Source: Pseudomonadota bacterium (GTDB taxonomy: Bacteria > Myxococcota > UBA9042 > PHBI01). From it: a stretch of DNA of 18,884 nucleotides. The position numbers and the translations under genes are program-made. Below, one piece after another: positions 15,365 through 18,884 of the stretch (within the stretch, counting starts at the first letter, position 1; every line of letters begins with the position of its first letter). The DNA lies in the NCBI GenBank assembly GCA_005772945.1, contig SXIE01000154.1:1-18884 (forward strand), given 5' to 3'. The notes beneath the pieces are model-generated. The model worked only from the letters and a program-made list of their open reading frames with translations. It was not told where the DNA came from and made no database searches.

Positions 15365-15958
15365 ATGCGTCCTGCCGAAGCCTGGGTCGACCGGGTCCTC
15401 GAGCTCCCGCCCGACGGGCCGCTCACCCTCGCCGTCGTGGCCGATACCCACGGACGCCCGCACCCGACGGCCCTCGCGCTCATCCGCGCCGCCGCGCCCG
15501 GGGCTCTCTTGCATGCCGGTGATATCGGCGATCTCGGCGTCCTCGCGCAGCTCGCGCCCCTCGCGCCCGCCCTGCACGTCGTGCGCGGCAACATCGATCC
15601 GACCGGCCCCGACCTCCCCGACGCGCTCGTCTTGTCTCTTCGCCGCAGCGGGCGTGAGCGCCTGCGGATCCTGCTCCTCCACATGGGCGTCGATGGCCCG
15701 CGCATCCTCGCGCCCGTTCGCGCGCTCGCCCGGAGAGCGCACGCGGATCTCGTCATCTGCGGTCACTCTCATGTGCCGCTCGTCGCCAAATCCGACGGGC
15801 TCGCGGTCCTCAACCCCGGCTCGATCGGTCCGCGTCGCTTCGGCCTGCCGATCACCCTCGCGCTCCTCCGGATTCACGACGACGGCCTCGCCTTCGAGCA
15901 CCTCGATTGCGAGACCGGCCAGCGTTGGACCCCGCGCGCGCCCCGTCCGGTTCAGTAG
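15365..15958 (+). CDS. YfcE/MJ0936-type calcineurin-like phosphodiesterase, 197 aa
   Basis: The protein carries the ordered metal-binding motifs of the metallophosphoesterase superfamily: VADTHG (Asp27, His29), HAGDIGD (Asp53), RGNID (Asn76), LLHMG (His106), ICGHSHVP (His134, His136) and the following NPGSIGPRR (150-158). Size and the NPGS-x-x-x-PR ending match the small YfcE/MJ0936 family of phosphodiesterases, which are cytoplasmic, Mn-dependent and of mostly unknown natural substrate. A 20-residue N-terminal extension precedes the first strand, so a later start is possible, but no other good ATG or ribosome binding site is present. It is divergent from the small lipoprotein gene and convergent with the flavin-fold protein. 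Confidence 0.9.
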   Translation: MRPAEAWVDRVLELPPDGPLTLAVVADTHGRPHPTALALIRAAAPGALLHAGDIGDLGVLAQLAPLAPALHVVRGNIDPTGPDLPDALVLSLRRSGRERLRILLLHMGVDGPRILAPVRALARRAHADLVICGHSHVPLVAKSDGLAVLNPGSIGPRRFGLPITLALLRIHDDGLAFEHLDCETGQRWTPRAPRPVQ

Positions 15959-15998
15959 CCTCGGGGGGCGATCTTCACAGTGACCCACCCGATCGAGC

Positions 15999-16427
15999 TC
16001 AGCCGTAAGGCGGTAGCACCTCGCCGACCCGCGGCTCGGCGCCGCTGAAGTCGGACCAGCGCACCCAGGTCGGATGCACGCGCACGTGCGTGATTCCGGG
16101 CCACGCGAGCCGCTCGGCTCCGGCCGGAAACGTCGCGAGGTAGAGGTCGCGAAGCGACGTCAGCGCGTCGCCCGTCGGCTCGTCCGCGAGGCCCTCGAGC
16201 TGCACGGTGCGCTCGCCATGCCACATCGTGAGTGCCACACGCGAATCGGCACGCAGGTTCTGACACTTGCGTGTCGTTGCAAGTGTGTCGAACACCAGCG
16301 TGAGGTCGTCCGCGACCGCGACGCCGACCACCGCCGACGCTGGGCGGCCGTCGGGGCCGACGGTTGCGACCACCCAATGAGGCTCGGTGCGAAGGAGCGC
16401 GAGGAGCTCGGCGCGCGAGATGTCCAT
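15999..16427 (-). CDS. Pyridoxamine 5'-phosphate oxidase-fold protein, 142 aa
   Basis: This small protein has the split-barrel flavin-binding pattern of the PNPOx-like superfamily: an N-terminal helix and strand LLRTEPHWVVATVGPDGRPA, the strand LTLVFDTLATTRKCQNLR, then SRVALTMWHGERTVQLEG, and a C-terminal ITHVRVHPTWVRWSDFSG. Members bind FMN, F420 or haem and may act as reductases or in stress responses; the short length argues against true pyridoxine phosphate oxidase activity. No signal peptide is present. It is transcribed in the same direction as the Cys-rich lipoprotein gene that ends just after it on the plus-strand map (77-bp gap), so the two may share a transcript. Confidence 0.88.
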   Translation of the reverse strand: MDISRAELLALLRTEPHWVVATVGPDGRPASAVVGVAVADDLTLVFDTLATTRKCQNLRADSRVALTMWHGERTVQLEGLADEPTGDALTSLRDLYLATFPAGAERLAWPGITHVRVHPTWVRWSDFSGAEPRVGEVLPPYG

Positions 16428-16504
16428 GTGGCGAGCCTACCGCGCTCGCGTCGCCTCCGAAAGCGCCAACCGCGCCCGCGCGAAGCGAGCACGGCGGGCC
16501 AGGG

Positions 16505-17158
16505 TCATTCGCACGCGTCGTCGATGTTGCAGTCGCCCGAGCAGCACTCATCGGAGAACGTGCACGAAGCGCCCGCGGGCGCGCACTCGGGGTTGGGGTC
16601 GGGATTCGGATCCGGGTTGGGGTCGGGGTTCGGATCCGGGTTGGGGTCGGGGTTCGGATCCGAGCCGCCCGCGGTGCACAGGCCCCAGTACGCCGGGACG
16701 CAGTAGAGGCCGCCATTGGCGTTCGCGTTGGTTGCTTTGATGTGCAAGCATTTCCAGTCGCCGTCGGCGTCCGAGGCGCACTTGTCGCCCTCGCGGATGT
16801 TCTGGAAGTCGGCGCACGCCGCGATGCACACGCAGTCTCGTCCGCCGCCGAACTGGATCCAGTCACCGGTCACGCAGTTGGTCGGTGCACCCGTCGGCGC
16901 GCACGACTTGCCCAGATCGTTGCCGTGCATGAACGTCGAGCCGAGGGTCCAGTCACCTTCGCACTGCGTGGGATTTGGATTCGGGTCGGGGTTCGGGTTC
17001 GGGCTGGTGTCCGGGCTCGTGTCCCCGGTCGTCGCGTCGGTGACCTGGCCGCTGCTGGGCGTTGCGTCGTCGTTGCAGGCGCCCTGCAGGGCGAGGAGGC
17101 ACAGGGCGGGTGACAGGCGCGACAGCGCCCTCGAAGTTCTCGCGTAGATGATGCGCAT
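16505..17158 (-). CDS. Cys-rich lipoprotein with (DPNP)6 spacer and knottin-like tail, 217 aa
   Basis: The start at 17158 has GGAG on the minus strand (17167-17170) at 8-nt spacing. The signal peptide ends at LQGAC (Cys28), a plausible though imperfect lipobox. A Thr/Asp/Pro/Asn-rich spacer (29-65) is followed by a central Cys-rich domain (66-161) with nine cysteines and Trp-containing strands (GDWTLGSTFMHG, GDWIQFGGGRDCVCIAAC, DGDWKCLHI). Six DPNP units (167-190) then lead to a 25-residue C-terminal module with spacing C-x6-C-x5-CC-x3-C-x5-C, the framework of inhibitor-cystine-knot peptides. I recognise no named family for the central domain. A surface-exposed, disulfide-stabilised binding protein is likely; the ligand is unknown. 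Confidence 0.82.
   Translation of the reverse strand: MRIIYARTSRALSRLSPALCLLALQGACNDDATPSSGQVTDATTGDTSPDTSPNPNPDPNPNPTQCEGDWTLGSTFMHGNDLGKSCAPTGAPTNCVTGDWIQFGGGRDCVCIAACADFQNIREGDKCASDADGDWKCLHIKATNANANGGLYCVPAYWGLCTAGGSDPNPDPNPDPNPDPNPDPNPDPNPECAPAGASCTFSDECCSGDCNIDDACE
16591..16662. repeat. Three tandem 24-bp repeats encoding (DPNP)6
   Basis: Three 24-bp units begin at 16591, 16615 and 16639. The last two are identical and the first differs at one base. On the minus strand each encodes DPNPDPNP. Length change by whole units would stay in frame. Confidence 0.92.
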
Positions 17159-17175
17159 GATTCGGACTCCATGAG

Positions 17176-17196
17176 GACGTCGACGTCGACGTCGAC
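17176..17196. repeat. Tandem GACGTC hexamers in the 5' region of the Cys-rich lipoprotein gene
   Basis: GACGTC occurs three times in a row (17176-17193) followed by GAC. Bases 17179-17196 are a perfect 18-bp palindrome. It lies directly upstream of the ribosome binding site of the minus-strand lipoprotein gene. It could be a protein-binding site or a small unstable repeat; no function is shown. Confidence 0.6.
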
Positions 17197-17255
17197 GGGG
17201 GTGCCGACGCCGCGGCCTTCAGAACGCACTGCCACGCGAACCGCCGCAAAAAGCG

Positions 17256-17272
17256 GGTAACTTGGGGTTACC
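17256..17272. promoter_or_regulatory. Inverted repeat GGTAAC-N5-GTTACC in a divergent intergenic region
   Basis: GGTAAC (17256-17261) and GTTACC (17267-17272) form a perfect 6-bp inverted repeat with a 5-bp spacer in the 230-bp divergent gap between two lipoprotein genes. It is AT-richer than its surroundings and has the form of an operator, but no regulator can be named. Confidence 0.25.
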
Positions 17273-17331
17273 TGCCTCGCCGCAAACCGTCGCGTCGTGA
17301 ACGGCGAGGCGTGCCCGTTCGGCCAAACCTG

Positions 17332-17340
17332 TGCTAATCA
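17332..17340 (+). promoter_or_regulatory. Candidate extended -10 for the duplicated-motif lipoprotein gene
   Basis: TGC followed by TAATCA (17335-17340) is an extended -10-like element about 49 bp before the start codon at 17389. No -35 box is evident. Confidence 0.25.
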
Positions 17341-17388
17341 GGCGACCCCCCAGCATGGGTAGCGCACCGAGAGCACAGGAGTGGATGC

Positions 17389-17733
17389 ATGAGCAGCCGA
17401 CGATCGCGAATGGAGATGAGGTTGGGCACCAAGATCGCGCTGACGCTGGGCCTCGCGTGGCTCGCGGCCTGCGGGCGCAGCGCGGACGAGCGTCTGGTCT
17501 GCGCGCGGACGCCGAGCGGCATGGCGGAGCTGCAGCACGTGACGTCAGGCCGGGTCTACGGAAGCCCCGTATTCGGCGACGTCTGCGAGCGCCTGCGGAA
17601 GAACGGCGGCAGTGCCCTGGTGTGCGCGCCGATCCCGTCGGGCCTCGTGCAGCTCACGAATGTCGACAGCGGATTGGTGCTCGGCGAGCCGCTCGCGATC
17701 GAGCTCTGCGAGAAGGCGGTCGGCCAACATTGA
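17389..17733 (+). CDS. Small lipoprotein with two copies of a 33-residue Cys motif, 114 aa
   Basis: The ATG at 17389 follows GGAG (17378-17381) with 7-nt spacing; later ATGs at 17410 and 17416 are possible. The signal peptide (KIALTLGLAWLAAC) has a good lipobox at Cys28. The mature protein is almost entirely two repeats at residues 36-68 and 77-109, sharing 16 of 33 positions: L-V-C-A-x-x-P-S-G-x-x-x-L-x-x-V-x-S-G-x-V-x-G-x-P and a closing C-E. Each repeat has two cysteines about 27 residues apart, which could form a disulfide within the repeat or between repeats. I do not recognise the motif as a named domain. It is convergent with the rhomboid gene across a palindromic terminator. Confidence 0.78.
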   Translation: MSSRRSRMEMRLGTKIALTLGLAWLAACGRSADERLVCARTPSGMAELQHVTSGRVYGSPVFGDVCERLRKNGGSALVCAPIPSGLVQLTNVDSGLVLGEPLAIELCEKAVGQH

Positions 17734-17743
17734 GCCCGCCGCA

Positions 17744-17761
17744 GGGGCGGTCGACCGCCCC
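17744..17761. terminator. Candidate bidirectional terminator (18-bp palindrome)
   Basis: GGGGCGG (17744-17750), TCGA, and CCGCCCC (17755-17761) form a perfect 18-bp palindrome, 10 bp after the plus-strand stop and 37 bp beyond the minus-strand stop of two convergent genes. The stem is GC-rich but no T-tract follows. Confidence 0.45.
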
Positions 17762-17798
17762 GAAGGCGCGGCGTCGCGGTGTGCGCCGCCTCGTGAAA

Positions 17799-18764
17799 TC
17801 AGGGCTCGCGCGCGGACTCGTGGCGTAGGCTCGCCGTCAGCGCGACGAGGAGGCGATCGGCCTCGGTCGCCAGCGCCTGCATACGGATGGTCGCCGAGTC
17901 GGTCCCTGCGAGCCCTTTGCGCAGCGCAGGCGCCATAGCCGCGAAGTGCGCCTCGCGCGCCTTGAAGTAGTCGCCCGCCTTGCCCATGAGCTCGCGCATG
18001 GCCGATGGAGCGCTGGCGGCAGCTTCTTCGAGCGCGACGCGCTGCGCACGCCACGCAGGCACGATCTCCCGCTCGAGCGTGTCGGCGAAGGCGTTCTGAT
18101 CGGTCTTGCCGGCGGCGACGTCCGCGCTCAGCTGGTTGACGCGCGCGATGCTCGTCCGCTCGACCTCATCGGTCTGCCGAAGGACCGCCTGGTAGTTCGT
18201 CGCGCCGGTGCCGAGCGCGAACGTCGCGGCCGCGGTCATTGCCAGCGCGACGACTGCCACGATCACGGTGCGCAGGGCGCGCGTGCCCGTCGGTTGCCGA
18301 TACGCGAGGATCGCCCCGACCAGCGCGCCCGCCACGAGGCCTCCGACATGGGCGTGAAGGTCGATGCCCGGCAGCGAGAGGCCCAGCACGAAGTTGAGGG
18401 CGATGAACGATCCGATCGATCCCAACTGCCGCATCGAGACCTCGCGGCCGAGGCGCTCCTTGTTCATGAGGAGAAACGCCGCGAGCGCCCCGAAGACCCC
18501 GAAGACCGCACCCGACGCGCCCGCGGAGACCGCCGGCTCGGCGCGCAGGAGGCTCGCGAGGCTGCCGGCGAGCCCGGCGGCGACGTAGATCGTGGCGAAG
18601 GCGCCGCGCCCGAACAGCGGCTCGACGATGCGCACCTGGTAGAGGCACAGCATGTTCAGCGCGATGTGCAAGATCCCGAAGTGGAGAAAGAGCGAGCTCG
18701 CGAGGCGCCACGGCTCGCCGTCCAGCGTGACGGGACCGAAGTTCGCGCCTAGGACGCCGATCAT
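17799..18764 (-). CDS. Rhomboid family intramembrane serine protease with helical C-terminal extension, 321 aa
   Basis: The rhomboid core is clear: GANFGPVTLDGEPWRLASS, then FLHFGILHIALNML (His28, His33, Asn37), the catalytic Ser84 in AGASGAVFG, and the catalytic His139 in LHAHVGGLVAG. These proteases cut substrates within the membrane; their substrates vary. A further hydrophobic helix (about 163-186) is followed by a soluble, helix-rich extension (190-321) of unknown function. The usual first transmembrane helix before GANFGP is missing when translation starts at 18764. The frame stays open upstream to the window end, but those 40 codons are hydrophilic and contain no ATG, GTG or TTG, and the start of a divergent gene lies at 18878. 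The start has no Shine-Dalgarno, so the true N-terminus is uncertain. Confidence 0.85.
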   Translation of the reverse strand: MIGVLGANFGPVTLDGEPWRLASSLFLHFGILHIALNMLCLYQVRIVEPLFGRGAFATIYVAAGLAGSLASLLRAEPAVSAGASGAVFGVFGALAAFLLMNKERLGREVSMRQLGSIGSFIALNFVLGLSLPGIDLHAHVGGLVAGALVGAILAYRQPTGTRALRTVIVAVVALAMTAAATFALGTGATNYQAVLRQTDEVERTSIARVNQLSADVAAGKTDQNAFADTLEREIVPAWRAQRVALEEAAASAPSAMRELMGKAGDYFKAREAHFAAMAPALRKGLAGTDSATIRMQALATEADRLLVALTASLRHESAREP

Positions 18765-18810
18765 GAAGCGAGACGCGCGGGGGAGCCGCCATTGCTCGCT
18801 GCGTCGATCG

Positions 18811-18828
18811 ACAGCGGTTCCCCGCTGT
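18811..18828. other. Hairpin ACAGCGG-TTCC-CCGCTGT
   Basis: A perfect 7-bp inverted repeat with a 4-nt loop lies in the divergent gap between the rhomboid gene and the next plus-strand gene. It could be an operator or an RNA hairpin. Confidence 0.35.
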
Positions 18829-18841
18829 GATCCTCTGGCAC

Positions 18842-18862
18842 CCGACCGGGCGTTCCGGTCGG
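18842..18862. other. Hairpin CCGACCGG-N5-CCGGTCGG before the next plus-strand gene
   Basis: A perfect 8-bp inverted repeat with a 5-nt loop ends 4 bp before the GGAGG of the plus-strand gene beginning at 18878. The position suits an operator or a 5'-UTR structure that affects initiation. Confidence 0.35.
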
Positions 18863-18877
18863 TGTTGGAGGTGTCGC

Positions 18878-18884
18878 ATGAAGC
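18878..18884 (+). CDS. Start of a plus-strand gene (partial, first two codons)
   Basis: ATG at 18878 follows GGAGG (18867-18871) with 6-nt spacing, the same arrangement seen at several well-supported starts in this window. Only Met-Lys is visible before the edge, so the product is unknown; a Lys second residue would fit, among other things, an exported protein. Confidence 0.45.

Noticed and set aside
16364..17113. Plus-strand open frame with Gly-Val-Ile-Arg repeats
   Set aside because: It is the complement of the DPNP-encoding repeats in the minus-strand lipoprotein gene, which has a start, lipobox and ordered cysteines.
18761..18884. Possible minus-strand gene end overlapping the rhomboid start by ATGA
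   Set aside because: The frame does end in a TGA overlapping the ATG at 18764, but its residues look random, and a strong ribosome binding site and ATG of a divergent gene lie within it.

Overview
The window is very GC-rich and its protein content points to a myxobacterium or close relative (phylum Myxococcota, possibly a Polyangia-type genome). The clues are two neighbouring small secreted proteins with Cys-hydrophobic-basic tails of the MYXO-CTERM type, a C-terminal domain resembling the AgmX/PglI family, and many lipoproteins with acidic or proline-rich spacers. No rRNA, tRNA, CRISPR array, phage gene or transposase gene was seen. The taxonomic call is an inference from gene content.

Layout. 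1-561 is the end of a LamG-like protein, convergent with an uncharacterised minus-strand gene (726-1277); a long palindromic structure lies between them. From 1441 to 7302 five plus-strand genes follow: a lipoprotein with an HExxH zinc-protease motif, two tandem MYXO-CTERM-type proteins, a DUF5690-type membrane transporter starting 1 nt after the second of these, and a large secreted VIT-VWA protein with an AgmX/PglI-like tail. A HupE/UreJ-type membrane protein (7400-8467) is on the minus strand, divergent from a plus-strand pair encoding 1-pyrroline-5-carboxylate dehydrogenase and an ornithine/acetylornithine-type aminotransferase. Together this pair could turn ornithine into glutamate. The aminotransferase stop codon lies inside the left inverted repeat of a 122-bp MITE-like element (11653-11774).

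The second half is mostly envelope proteins: a GH5-like glycoside hydrolase lipoprotein with a 20-copy hexanucleotide tract, an M74 (MepA-type) murein endopeptidase, two small lipoproteins, a YfcE-type phosphoesterase, a pyridoxamine-phosphate-oxidase-fold protein, a lipoprotein with (DPNP)6 and a knottin-like cysteine tail, a small lipoprotein made of two copies of one motif, and a rhomboid protease that appears to lack its first transmembrane helix. The last bases hold the ribosome binding site and start codon of another plus-strand gene.

No single new multi-gene defence or biosynthetic system is evident. The best leads are the paired MYXO-CTERM genes joined to the DUF5690 transporter, the VIT-VWA-AgmX fusion, the MITE that supplies a stop codon, the long palindrome at 598-638, the unusual lipoprotein architectures, and the rhomboid variant.
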